Positions 53,813-63,860 are shown, counted from the first letter of the stretch. The stretch: 64,000 nt of DNA from Rhabdophis nuchalis (GCA_039707465.1 CM077643.1:68908605-68972604); one strand, 5' to 3'. Translations and numbers: made by a program. Notes: a model not told the origin generated them from the sequence alone.

Positions 53813-56430
53813 TTATGGTTAGGGAAGGTCTTGAGCCAAAGGAGACTACGATCCCTCAGACGACTGGGTGCGAGTCCCTCCTTGTGAAGTGGGGCCTAGG
53901 GTGGCAGTTGGGCGTGTTAGTTGTATACCTGGCTCCTCGCTATACGACAACAGCCCTGCCCGAGCTCCTAGAGGTGATAGCCGAGGTGGCGGTTGAGACC
54001 CCCAGACTGTTAGTCATGGGGGACTTTAACCTGCCGTCGGCAGGCGAAACCTCTGGGGTAGCTCGGGAGTTCATGGCTTCCATGACAGCCATGGACCTGA
54101 CCCAAGTAGTTGTAGGCCCTACCCACGAGGGCGGACACACCCTGGGTCTAATCTTCGTCTCGGGACAGTGGAGTAGTGATCTGGGAAGAGGGGATCTAGC
54201 CATCACACCCCTGTCATGGACAGATCACGCTCTCCTTCAGCTCGACTTTCCGATCGCCGCACCTCACTGCGGGGAGGCGGAACCGGACATTCCTATATGG
54301 TTCCGCCCCAGGCTCCTGATGGACCCGATAAGGTTCCAAAGGGAGCTTGGGCCAATTCCTGTGGACTTGCCCCGCGACTCGACTGAGGACCTAGTGGCCG
54401 CATGGTTAAGTGCGGCCACGGGGGCCTTGGACCGAGTCGTGCCCTTGCGGCCTCTCTTGCGGCGACGAACCACCTGGGCTCCTTGGTTCACCGAGGTGCT
54501 TAGGGAGATGAAGCGCCACAAGAGACGCCTAGAGAGCAGATGGAGATCTTCTCGCTCCGAAGCCGACCGAACACTAGTGAGAGACCATATTAGGACTTAC
54601 TTAGTGGCGTTAAGAGTGGCCAAACGTGAGTATTGTGCCACTCTTATTGCATCCGCAGATAACCGCCCTGCCGCCCTGTTTGGGGTGACCCGCTCCCTCC
54701 TTCAACAGAGGCCGCGGGAAGCCCCTTTACAGGGTCGAGCAGAGGAATTTGGGATTTATCTGCAGGAGAAAATCACTCGGATTCGGAACGAGTTACCCTC
54801 CATCGACAGTGGTCCAGTCGAGCGGGCCGAGGCTGATCTTGTGACACCATCTTGGGAGGAGTTTGATTTTGTTACCACCGAGGATATGGACAAGTTGTCA
54901 AAGAGGCTTAGGGCTACCACATGTTTATTGGACCCGTGTCCCTCCTGGCTTGTACTGGCATCCTGGGAGATGACACGAGGCTGGCTCCAGGGCATTGTCA
55001 ACGCATCTTTGAGTGAGGGGTCCTTGCCTGCCGTCTTGAAAGAGGCGGTAGTGAGGCCCCTCCTCAAGAAGCCGTCCCTGGATCCAGCATTATTAGAGAA
55101 CTATCGTCCTGTCTCCAACCTCCACTTTCTAGTGAAGGTTGTTGAGAGTGTGGTGGCCCAACAGTTTCCGCGACACTTGGAGGAAGTTGATTATCTAGAC
55201 CCGCGCCAGTCCGGCTTCCGACCCGGGCACAGCACCGAGACGGCATTGGTCGCCTTGGTTGATGATCTCTGGAGGGCGCGGGATAGAGGACATTCCTCTA
55301 TCCTAGTCCTATTAGACCTCTCAGCGGCTTTTGATACCATCGACCAAGGTATCCTATTGCGCCGACTGGAGGGGTTGGGGTTGGGAGGCACCGTTTTGCA
55401 GTGGTTCTCATCCTACCTCTCTGGTCGGTCGCAATATGTGTTGACAGGGGGGCAGAGGTCGGCCTCGAGGCCCCTCATATGTGGGGTTCCTCAGGGGTCG
55501 GTCCTCTCGCCCCTACTATTCAACACATATATGAAGCCGCTGGGTGAGATCATCCGTGGTTTTGGGGTGGGATATCATCTGTACGCTGATGATACTCAGT
55601 TGTACATATCCACCCCAGACCACCCCAACGATGCCGTCGAGGTTATGTCCTGGTGTTTGGAGGCCGTACGGATCTGGATGGGTGGTAACAAACTCAAGCT
55701 CAACCCGTCCAAGACTGAGTGGCTGTGGCTTCCGGCGCCCCGGTTCAGCCAGATTATTCCAACACTGGCCATTGGGGGCGAAACACCGGCCCCCGTGGAG
55801 AGGGCGCGCAATTTGGGTGTCCTCCTGGATTCCCGGCTGTCTATGGAAGATCACGTGGCAGCCGTGGCCAGGGGGGCGTTCCATCAGGTACGCTTGATGC
55901 GCCAATTGCGCCCCTTACTGGATCGGGGTGCCCTACGCACAGTCACTCAAGCACTCGTCACCTCTCGACTCGACTACTGTAATGCTCTCTACATGGGGCT
56001 TCCCTTGAGGTGCACCCGAAAGCTGCAGCTAGTCCAGAACGCAGCCGCGCGGGTGATTATGGGAGCGCCTAGACACTCCCACATAACACCTATCCTGCAC
56101 GAGCTGCACTGGCTCCCTGTGGTCTTTCGGGTGCGCTTCAAGGTCTTGACGACCATCTTTAAAGCGCTCCATGGCTCGGGGCCTAGTTATATGCGAGACC
56201 GCCTCCTGCCCCATACATCCCTCAGACCGATACGCTCCCACAGAGAGGGCCTCCTCAGGGTGCCGTCGGCTGGACAATGCCGACTGGCGACACCCAGGGG
56301 AAGAGCCTTCTCTGTGGCTGGGCCAGTCCTCTGGAACGACCTACCCCCTGAACTCCGCACCATCTCTGACCTCCGCCTCTTCCGCAAGTGTCTGAAGACA
56401 CATTTATTCCATCTAGCCGGCCTAGCGTAA
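53806..56430 (+). CDS. L2 polyprotein after the frameshift, 874 codons open
   Basis: Continues the endonuclease and RT after the G-run. Landmarks: GDFNLPS at 72-78, SWTDHALL at about 137-144, [31 protein letters not shown] (the usual His is Gln), [13 protein letters not shown] at about 560-572, catalytic YADD at 593-596, and a C-terminus ending LFHLAGLA. The alignment with the 905-codon copy appears colinear without net gaps. The first ATG in this frame lies inside the endonuclease fold, so a protein started here would lack the N-terminal catalytic residues. The stop codon is at 56428-56430. Confidence 0.92.
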   Translation: MAIMVREGLEPKETTIPQTTGCESLLVKWGLGWQLGVLVVYLAPRYTTTALPELLEVIAEVAVETPRLLVMGDFNLPSAGETSGVAREFMASMTAMDLTQVVVGPTHEGGHTLGLIFVSGQWSSDLGRGDLAITPLSWTDHALLQLDFPIAAPHCGEAEPDIPIWFRPRLLMDPIRFQRELGPIPVDLPRDSTEDLVAAWLSAATGALDRVVPLRPLLRRRTTWAPWFTEVLREMKRHKRRLESRWRSSRSEADRTLVRDHIRTYLVALRVAKREYCATLIASADNRPAALFGVTRSLLQQRPREAPLQGRAEEFGIYLQEKITRIRNELPSIDSGPVERAEADLVTPSWEEFDFVTTEDMDKLSKRLRATTCLLDPCPSWLVLASWEMTRGWLQGIVNASLSEGSLPAVLKEAVVRPLLKKPSLDPALLENYRPVSNLHFLVKVVESVVAQQFPRHLEEVDYLDPRQSGFRPGHSTETALVALVDDLWRARDRGHSSILVLLDLSAAFDTIDQGILLRRLEGLGLGGTVLQWFSSYLSGRSQYVLTGGQRSASRPLICGVPQGSVLSPLLFNTYMKPLGEIIRGFGVGYHLYADDTQLYISTPDHPNDAVEVMSWCLEAVRIWMGGNKLKLNPSKTEWLWLPAPRFSQIIPTLAIGGETPAPVERARNLGVLLDSRLSMEDHVAAVARGAFHQVRLMRQLRPLLDRGALRTVTQALVTSRLDYCNALYMGLPLRCTRKLQLVQNAAARVIMGAPRHSHITPILHELHWLPVVFRVRFKVLTTIFKALHGSGPSYMRDRLLPHTSLRPIRSHREGLLRVPSAGQCRLATPRGRAFSVAGPVLWNDLPPELRTISDLRLFRKCLKTHLFHLAGLA

Positions 56431-56604
56431 CCCCCTGTATTGACCATTAGACAGTTTTAAATTTGGGATTTTAATTCGGTTTTTAGCACAGGTTTTACTA
56501 GAATAAGTTTTTTAAATTTTATATGTTTTGTATGTATTTTAACATTCCTGTGCGCCGCCCTGGGTCCGTTTGGAGAAGGGCAGGATATAAATTTAATAAA
56601 ATAT

Positions 56605-56805
56605 AAAAATATAAATATAAAATATAAAATATAGAGGGATAGAGAGAGAGAAATAGAGAGAGACAGGGAGAGAGAAAAATACATTAGATAGATTGGGGGA
56701 GAGAGAGAGAGAGTAGGTAGGGAGGGATATACGTAGAGGGGGGGGAGAGAGAGAAATATAGTAGATAGATAGGGAGAAAGAGAGTATGTAGGTAGATAGA
56801 TGTTT
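56605..56805. repeat. Minisatellite segment (3-4 decayed units)
   Basis: Purine-rich units of the form gagggatagagagagagaaa, then gagagaaatatagtagatag, related to the array at 58556-59222 and the unit at 50056. They continue the repeat interrupted by the L2 pair. Confidence 0.75.
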
Positions 56806-57309
56806 CCAGGTGTTTTTATCCATGTGCTGGAGAAGGAAATAGCTGACAACCTGTAGCACCTAAAACTTTGTTTCTGCTGGCATAGCACTTGACCAATGTA
56901 ATTCTCATCAATCCCTCTAACTAAACAGCTTTCTGAAAGGAAAAAATGTTTTTGCACTCTGCAAACCTCCCAAAAATGGCCCATTGTTCATAAAATGGGC
57001 CCATTTTTTAAAGGCATGAATGGCCTGGGGGGAGGGCTTGCAGAGTGCTCCTGGGGGGTTAGGGTGGGCAAAAACAAGCAAAAAACGGCCTTTTTTTTTT
57101 TTGCAAAAATGGGTCGTATTTTGTCAAACGAAATTACATCCATAGCCTTATGCAGGCTTATAGAGTGCTCTTGGGGGCTGGGGGAAACAAAAGTGAGCAA
57201 AAAATATTTTTCGCTCATTTCTGCCCTCCCCAGCCACCAGGAGCTCTCTGAAAGCCTACATAAGGCTATGCAGGGCCATTTTGGTGAAGAGGGCAGGGCT
57301 TCAGGAGGC
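56806..57309. repeat. Transposon interior with a duplicated ~150-base block
   Basis: The phrase gcttgcagagtgctcctggg, followed by caagcaaaaaacggcc, at 57025-57090 recurs as gcttatagagtgctcttggg and gtgagcaaaaaat at 57155-57205. This is the internal part of the composite's transposon. Open frames on both strands here are chance products. Confidence 0.6.
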
Positions 57310-57404
57310 CAAAAAATGCTGTATTCAGTGTATAAGACGGACCCAGATTTTCAGCCTCTTTTTAGAGGAAAAAAGGTGCATCTTGTATTCTGAAAAATAT
57401 GGTA
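57310..57404. mobile_element. Right terminal segment of the composite transposon
   Basis: gtgtataagacggacccaga, then cagcctctttttagagg, then gaaaaatatggta. This is the inverted relative of the 49991 end. See the composite entry. Confidence 0.6.
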
Positions 57405-57569
57405 AATATTTTAGGAGAATTTGAAAGAAGGTGAAATATGAAGCTCTATGTGGAAAGTGTGTTTCCCTGATTCCAGAATAAGCCTTCAAGATTCACAGCA
57501 TAAATGTCATTTATTATGTGCAACCCAGAGTCTCTTTTGGGGGAAGATGAGCAACATATAAATTTGATT

Positions 57570-57850
57570 TATAGAAGTGCGGTTAATTGATTAGGCAATA
57601 CCATGGGACAATAAAATAGAAGACAAAGAACTGGAGTCAATCATCATATCAAGATCTGAAAATTTATATGGAAAGATTATGGCATTAACTGCCTGTGATG
57701 GTCCCAGTGATTATTGGCACACTGAGTGCTACACCAAAAATCTTTGACAGCACTTAGAAAGTATGTGCACTTAAACTTTCCCTGGATAACTTGCAAATGG
57801 CCACACTACTTGGTCCAACACATAGAGTATGCTTATATAACACAAATTCT
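57570..57850 (+). pseudogene. LINE C-terminal fragment of R4/Dong-like type
   Basis: One frame reads YQDLKIYMERLWH.LPVMVP, then VIIGTLSATPKIFDS and LDNLQMATLLGPTHRV. The order matches a conserved C-terminal block (YQDL..ELE.LWK..V.VIPVVIGALG..PKSL...LQK.ALLGTARILRKVL) that I associate with site-specific-type LINEs bearing a restriction-like endonuclease (R4/Dong). At least two stops interrupt it. The family name is from memory of the motif, and the clade should be regarded as tentative. Confidence 0.5.
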
Positions 57851-58555
57851 TAGATTTTTAGAAAGAACTCGATGCACATGAAGGACAACATCAGCTAAAG
57901 AATTGGCAGCTGTGACTCCACATTGTGGTGAACAGATAATATTTACTTGGAAAGCTTACAATTCTGCAATTATACAATTAACATCATCATACAACAACAT
58001 CTATGTATTCTAGGTCTTTGGGAAAGGACACAATAGATGAATAAAAATGCCAAACTCAGTCTAAACATCTGTTTAACTGTGTGAAAAACATCATTATCAT
58101 CAAACTAGAACATGCCAATATTTTTAGCTTTCACCTGCCTTTTAAAATCACCCCAAATATTCTGCCTACTACTATCTTTTTACCAGGAACAGAACTGCTC
58201 AAATCACCTCTTACCAATTATTTGTTTTCATTTTTTAATGATTAAATTTCATTGTGTCAGTTAGCTATAATTTAAAAAGTCCACTATGGTGGTCATTCCA
58301 TATTTTTCTATTGAAGGACACTTCAATAGATCCTAGCAGGATTGAATGGTTCTGGATTTCCTATTACTTTCTGTTAAAAATATGTTACTATTTTTAGTTT
58401 TGGTCATGGCATTAAAATATCTGAATTAATACAAAGACCTTTGCCTAGCATTAAAAATTACATTAATGCAGCTGTTGGGCAAGACTTGCTCTTGTGAATA
58501 TTTTCTAATCTGTGCATTATAAATTAATGTGCATTAATTAGATTTATTGTATTAT
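57851..58555. other. AT-rich DNA, nothing further recognised
   Basis: The first ~200 bases may be the 3' UTR of the preceding LINE fragment. Nothing else recognised. Confidence 0.45.
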
Positions 58556-59222
58556 TGTATTATAGTAGGTAGGTAGATAGGGGAATATATAGATAGGGAG
58601 AAATACAGTAGGTAGTTACGTAGATAGAGGGATAGATAGGGAGAAATACGGTAGGTAGGTAGGTAGATAGGGGGATAGATAGAGAGAGAGAGAGAGAGAG
58701 AGAAATACGGTAGGTAGGTAGGTAGGTAGGTAGGTAGGTAGGTAGGTGGAGAAAGGAAGAAATATAGTAGGTAGATAGGTGGATAGATAGAGAGGGAGAA
58801 ATACACTAGGTAGGTAGGTAGGGGGATAGATAGAGAGGGAGAAATACAGTAGGTAGGTAGGTAAGTAAGTAGGGGGATAGATAGGGAGAAATACTGTAGG
58901 TAGGTAGGGAGAGGGATAGATAGATAGGGAGAAACACAGTAGGTAGGTAGATAGGTGGGGGATAGATAGATAGATAGATAGGGAGAAATACAGTAGGTAG
59001 GTAGGTAGGTAGAGGAATAGAGAGAGGAAGAAATACAGTAGGTAGGTAGGTAGAAGGATAGATAGAGAGGGAGAAATACAGTAGGTAGATAGGTAGATAG
59101 AGGGAGAAAGGAAAAAATACAGTAGATAGGTAGGTAGGTAGAGGGATAGATAGAGAGGGAGAAATACAGTAGGTAGGTAGGTAGAGGGATAGAGAGGGAG
59201 AAATACAGTAGGTAGGTAGGTT
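58556..59222. repeat. Minisatellite, about 14 units of ~47 bases
   Basis: Each unit has the pattern gggagaaatacagtaggtag, then 1-7 gtag copies, then agggatagatagagag. Fourteen gaaatac-type anchors are visible. Units differ mainly in the number of gtag and gata sub-repeats. A 253-codon Tyr-Leu-Pro-Thr-rich frame on the minus strand is a by-product of the repeat. Confidence 0.92.
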
Positions 59223-59327
59223 GGGGGTTATTCGGTGGTTGTGTGTATGTGTGCAGGTGTAGATCTACACACAGATTGGTTGGCCATTTAACCAAACTGG
59301 GCCACAGCAACACGTGGCCGGGTATAG

Positions 59328-59608
59328 CTTATTATATTATATTATATTATATTATATTATATTATATTATATTATATTATATTATATTATATTATATTAT
59401 ATTATATTATATTATATTATATTATATTATATTATATTATATTATATTATATTATATTATATTATATTATATTATATTATATTATATTATATTATATTAT
59501 ATTATATTATATTATATTATATTAATTATATTATATTATATTATATTATATTAATTATATTATATTATATTATATTATATTATATTATATTATATTATTA
59601 TATTATTA
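59328..59608. repeat. (ATATT)n pentanucleotide array
   Basis: About 56 units with a few phase shifts near 59524, 59555 and 59600. It changes at about 59609 into the ACTAT variant. Long Tyr-Ile-Leu frames arise because a five-base unit repeats its codons every 15 bases without a stop. Confidence 0.95.
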
Positions 59609-59726
59609 TACTATACTATACTATACTATACTATACTATACTATACTATACTATACTATACTATACTATACTATACTATACTATACTATACTATACTATA
59701 CTATACTATACTATACTATACTATAC
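59609..59726. repeat. (ACTAT)n pentanucleotide array, left part
   Basis: About 23 units, differing from the preceding array by one T-to-C change per unit. A 1.2-kb hAT-like element follows; the array resumes at 60925. Confidence 0.95.
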
Positions 59727-59924
59727 TAGTGGTGGGCAAATTTATTAGTCAAAAGAGCCAAATATCAACAGTACCACGATTGAAATTTCTTTTGAGAGCC
59801 AAAAGGTGTGGCCTGTTTTATGGGAGTGGCTCAGCGGTCATGTGACCAGGTGGGCGTGGCCAACTTGGAAAATGTGGTGAAACTCACTTAACAACATCCT
59901 GCTTAGCAACCAAAATTCATTCAT

Positions 59925-59992
<68 letters not shown>

Positions 59993-60924
59993 TTTCTTTC
60001 TTTCTTTCTTTCTCTCTCCCACTTTTTTTTTCTTTCTATTTTTATTTCTCTCTTTTTCTTTTTGTCTCTCTCTGTCTATCTCTCTCATTATCTGTCTCTC
60101 TCTCCTCCCTCCACCCATCTGTCATTCTCTCTCTCTGTGTGTGTGTGTGTGTGTGTGTGTGTCTCTCTCTGATTCCCTCTCTCCCTTCCTCTCTCTCTGT
60201 GTTTCTCTGTTTGTCTCTTCCTCCCTCCCCCTCTGTCTCTCTCTGTATGTCAGTCTCTCCCTCCCTCTCTCCCTCCCCTTTCACCGCCCCCCCCCAAGCA
60301 GTGGAACGCCTGGCATGCTGGCTGGGGAGCACCCGAGGCCGCGGCCATCCAATCACCGCGGAGGCTGTCCGGGTGCCGCACGCCCACCTCCGTCCCAAAG
60401 CATGGCTCAGCACCCTCTGTTGCTGCTGCTGCCTCCGAGCCCTGCGACAGGCAGCTCCCACCATCTGAGCGCATCGGGCAGGACAGCCAGCCACGTTTCC
60501 ACCAGGTCCCTCTTTGGCCCCTCGGGTGCGGCTCCTCCTCTCTCCTCCTCCCCCCGCCCGGAGGCAGCGGAGGGCCTGGCATGTCGGCTGGGGGGGCTCC
60601 GGCTGCTTCCCCCTGTATCGAGTGAGAGAGCGAACGGGCGGGGGGGAGCGCCCAGGGCTGTGGCTGCGCTGGAGCCATCCGAGCGCCGCATGCCTGCCTC
60701 CCTGGGCACGCGGCGGCCGGACAGCTCCAGCACAGCCTCAGCCCCGGGCACTCCCCCCACCCATTCGCTCGCTTGCGCGTTACAGGGGGAGGCAGCCGGA
60801 GCCCCCCAGCTGACATGCTGGGCCCTCCGCTGCCTGGGGGTGGGGGGAAAGGAGAGAGGAAGAGCCGCACCCGAGGGGCCAAAGAGCTGCTCGTCGCTCG
60901 TGAGCCGCGGTTTGCCGACCACTG
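59727..60924. mobile_element. GC-rich hAT-like element inserted in the pentanucleotide array
   Basis: The left end tagtggtgggcaaattt and right end cggtttgccgaccactg form a decayed inverted pair of the cagtggttggcaaac type. The string tactatac lies on both sides, consistent with an 8-bp duplication, although the target is itself repetitive. From the left: a head with gagccaaa; a ggcgtggccaacttgg block shared with the MITE at 43517; a (TTTC)n run at 59931-60015; a TC-rich stretch; (TG)n at 60136-60162; and a GC-rich block from 60285 to the end. I see no transposase. Open frames across the GC-rich part on both strands lack recognisable domains. Confidence 0.75.
60285..60924. other. GC-rich, CpG-bearing block inside the hAT-like element
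   Basis: About 640 bases of very high G+C with many CpG sites in an otherwise AT-rich window. Related sub-blocks recur: cctggcatgctggctgggg at about 60308 and cctggcatgtcggctgggg at about 60575, and an inverted relative near 60810-60840 (gctgacatgctgggccctcc, ctgcctggggg). It is transposon sequence rather than a gene promoter as far as I can see. Confidence 0.6.
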
Positions 60925-61046
60925 TACTATACTATACTATACTATACTATACTATACTATACTATACTATACTATACTATACTATACTATACTATACTAT
61001 ACTATACTATACTATACTATACTATATTCTATACTATACTATACTA
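60925..61046. repeat. (ACTAT)n pentanucleotide array, right part
   Basis: About 24 units continuing the array broken at 59726, ending atactagtgtaatctgg. Confidence 0.95.
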
Positions 61047-63633
61047 GTGTAATCTGGAGATTAAGAAGAAAATGCTACCTCAGGAGAGATATTAATCTAA
61101 GAAAACAACCATATCTCCTTATCATTCAAATCCAACATAAATAATAGCTAAGGTGTTTCAAAACAGCTGTACATTTGTTGTCAAATGGTACAGCAAAAAG
61201 ATTATCTTAGAATAAGATAAGAAATGTGAACTTTAGCTTCTACTAAAAATACAATTGCTATTGTTTGGGGGGAAAACTGAATAATGTGAAAGGAATAATT
61301 AAGTTCAAGATATACTTGAATCAATGTGCAAACCTCTTATTATTTCTTTCTATGACATTTCTCCTTCAGGAAAGAGGAGAAAAATAAGATAATTAGTGCA
61401 GCTTAAAATCGTTATTTGTAAGTGCCTTCAAGCACAGTTAGGACATTTAATATGAGGTCAGTTTCTCCTGCAATGTTAAAGGTTTGTAGAATGGCCCTTT
61501 GTTCATTTACATAACTTTTGTTCCCTACACAATCAATGGGTCCATTTTGAAATGAAGGAACACATAAAAAGTTATCATTTGCATTGGTTTTTTTTTCTTT
61601 AATGAGTGGCCTTGAGCAATTGTGTGCTATCATACTTTTTTTTTTCCTAAGTCAGCTTGTAATATTTAGAAATAGGGTTTGAAGTTTCTACATTGTGACA
61701 GGAAGTGTAACCAAAAGCTTGGGCTCTAAAAGCAAAATAAACAGTGCCTGGATGATTACATTTTAGAGGCTTTCATGTACATTTTCACTCACATGAACTC
61801 ACACACTCAAACTACTGTTACAGAGAAAGAAAGGGAGAGAGAAAATCCTTGTATTACTAGACATTTTCAATCATTTTAACTTGGGAAATTAAATCAAGAT
61901 TTAAAACCACCCAATTCTCACCAGTTTGCATCATTTCTCATGGCCCTATTTTGAGAAATAATTCAAACCAGATTGTTGCTCCATACAAAGCAAAGGCATA
62001 TAAAGCAAAGTCAGTGGTGTTTAGAGTAAACACATTGAAATCAATGGAAATTAACCTAATATGATTACATGAAGCTGTTTTAGTTCAATTGGTCTCTAAT
62101 GAGTATGGATGAGAGGCAAAATAGATGATAGTAAATTGTGAATTATTTTGTTCCAAGGTTTGAGAACACACTTAAGGTAGGGACCACACATACGATAGAA
62201 AATTAAAAAGCTTTGCTTTTTTCCAGCACAACTACTATTGTTACTACCTTAGGAGTATTAAGGTACTACTATTACTATTTCTTTTGGGAACAAACTTTCC
62301 CACACATAAGCTTTTTAATGGCTGTCTAGTTTTTGTTTGGTTGCTCGTTTTTAAGCACTTTCAAAGGAATTAAGGCAAGAACTAAACTCCTGGAACCTAG
62401 GCTGTCCAGTCCTGGATTGAGGTCACTACATACTTAACTAAATAAATCCTTAAGCAAAGTGAAATAATATATGATTTGTGTATCATTTAGTTTGCCTCTC
62501 AAGCGAAATCTACTCAACTGTACAGCTTTTTTTCTTGAAATTCTAGAGGTTTTGCTCTTCAATTTCTCAGTTTCTTACAATCATGCTGAAATGTGTGGGT
62601 GGGTAGACAGCTGAAGGTCACAGCATGCAAGAGAATGCCACCATATCACCATGGTTTATTATTTTAAACTAACTTTAATTTTATGTGCTTTGTTCTTAAT
62701 GAACAGTATATTTTTTGTGCATTCTGTGGCTATAAAAAAAAGGTCCAGAAGCTGCATTCATCTCCCATGATGCCCGCTATCAATTTAAATGAAGGTCCCT
62801 TAAAAATATGAAGAATTGACTATATGGATTTGTTAACCTGATAACCATTGTAATGTCCTGATTCTACAAGAAGATCAGAAATGGTCTTCAGAGACTACTT
62901 TATATACATGATAACCAAGTATGTATTGTTTTCTATCATAAGATATCAAAGACAGATGGTTCTCACAGAGTGGCTACAGATATATCCACATTGCTTATTG
63001 TAATTAGTATTTTCAGACTATCTCACTGAATTAAAATATGGATATATCTGGAAGAGATGTGAGTTTATGCCAAGAAACAATTTTAAAGAAAAAACTAAGA
63101 AAAACAATTAAAATTCACCCAACTTAAGGCTATTTTAAAGCAAACAGCTCAAAAGTGTACATTTAAAATTTACAAGAAACAATGGGATACAAAGTAGTTC
63201 CTTTCCCCCATAACTTTTATTGAGGTGTACAAATTTAAAGATTAAGAAAACTAATGCAAACTAATAAAAATATAAACAGTAAAGAAAAGAAGAAAAGTGG
63301 CAAAAAGGAAAAAAAAGAAAGAAAGGGAAATATATAAAAGATGATTCACTCCTTCCCCTAAACAAATATAAATAATTTGACTAATTTAACACCTTCTCTA
63401 TTACATTATCTTTTTTAAAAAATATCTTATTCCCATATCTCATTCACTCTCACTAGTTAATCACAGAGCCTATTAAGAGTTGCCAGAAATATTAGATATT
63501 TTGATTTGGATTACAGAATTCTATTGTACTTTGCTTAGAGAAAATACTAAATTTGGAGAAATATATATATCTCCAAATATATATATAATATTTGCATATA
63601 TATATATAAAGCTGATGTAATAGGGGAACTGGT
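61047..63633. other. AT-rich unique DNA, nothing recognised
   Basis: A 2.6-kb stretch without recognised repeats. A 73-codon minus-strand frame at 61412-61633 has no family I can name. A TA-rich run lies at 63563-63610. Confidence 0.5.
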
Positions 63634-63784
63634 TTGGCTTAAGTGTGAGGTTCCTCGCCTTGCATGCAACATAGCCCCGGTTCGAATCCCAGTAAGGGGT
63701 ATGGCCAGCTGATGAGAGCTAATAAGCTCGAAATAGATCTATCCTGGTCTCTTCTAATTTAATTTATTGATCAGCTCATAAAAC

Positions 63785-63785
<1 letters not shown>
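63634..63785 (+). mobile_element. tRNA-like SINE
   Basis: It has a head with tggcttaagtgtgagg (A-box-like), then ccggttcgaatcccag (B box, an excellent match to ggttcgaatcc). A body follows (gatgagagctaataagctcg, agatctatcctggtctc) with a tail gctcataaaactaac that runs into (CA)n. The tail recurs at 3320-3410. The tRNA species is not identifiable by eye. Confidence 0.65.

Positions 63786-63860
<75 letters not shown>
63786..63860. repeat. (CA)n(TA)n compound microsatellite
   Basis: About 24 units of CA followed by about 13 of TA, joining the SINE tail to the Penelope-like end. Confidence 0.95.

Larger units (their letters stand above)
53150..56604 (+). mobile_element. L2-type LINE with 5' UTR, most complete copy
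   Basis: A 3.45-kb L2. It includes about 450 bases of GC-rich 5' leader (53157-53610) absent from the other copies, the whole coding region and the 3' end (gtgcgccgccctgggtcc, then aatttaataaaatataaa) at 56550-56604. One frameshift at about 53800 separates the endonuclease N-terminus from the rest. It lies head to head with the L2 at 50125-53056. Confidence 0.92.
49991..57404. mobile_element. Composite element bounded by inverted ends (7.4 kb)
   Basis: The left end at 49991 begins taccatatttat and continues gtataagatgcac; the right end at 57404 read backwards begins taccatatttttc and continues acaagatgcacc. The two ends are therefore inverted relatives, as expected for a DNA transposon of the type with ccatatttttcagagtataag-like termini. 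Between them lie, in order, minisatellite DNA, a minus-strand L2, a TAGG array, a plus-strand L2, more minisatellite and a ~75-base repeated block. I infer one non-autonomous transposon later filled by L2s. No transposase is present. Confidence 0.5.

Noticed and set aside
50326..56430. The paired large frames as a two-gene divergent operon or new system
   Set aside because: Both encode the same L2 endonuclease/RT. The divergent layout comes from two insertions, one of which is truncated and the other frameshifted.
58552..59313. 253-codon minus-strand frame rich in Tyr, Leu, Pro, Thr and Ser
   Set aside because: It coincides exactly with the minisatellite and changes with unit structure. It is not a gene.
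59243..59748. Long open frames of Tyr-Ile-Leu repeats
   Set aside because: They are a mechanical result of a five-base unit with no stop in any 15-base cycle. There is no non-repetitive coding sequence.
60285..60924. CpG island marking a host gene promoter
   Set aside because: It lies wholly between the inverted ends of a mobile element, and no exon or open frame with a recognisable product follows.
60141..61052. Open frames of 150-300 codons on both strands across the GC-rich block
   Set aside because: GC-rich sequence lacks stop codons by composition. Frames overlap on both strands, run into (TG)n, TC-rich and pentanucleotide repeats, and show no domain.
63660..63695. Functional tRNA gene suggested by ggttcgaatccc
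   Set aside because: The B box is good, but the sequence around it does not fold by eye into a full cloverleaf and continues into a SINE body and tail.
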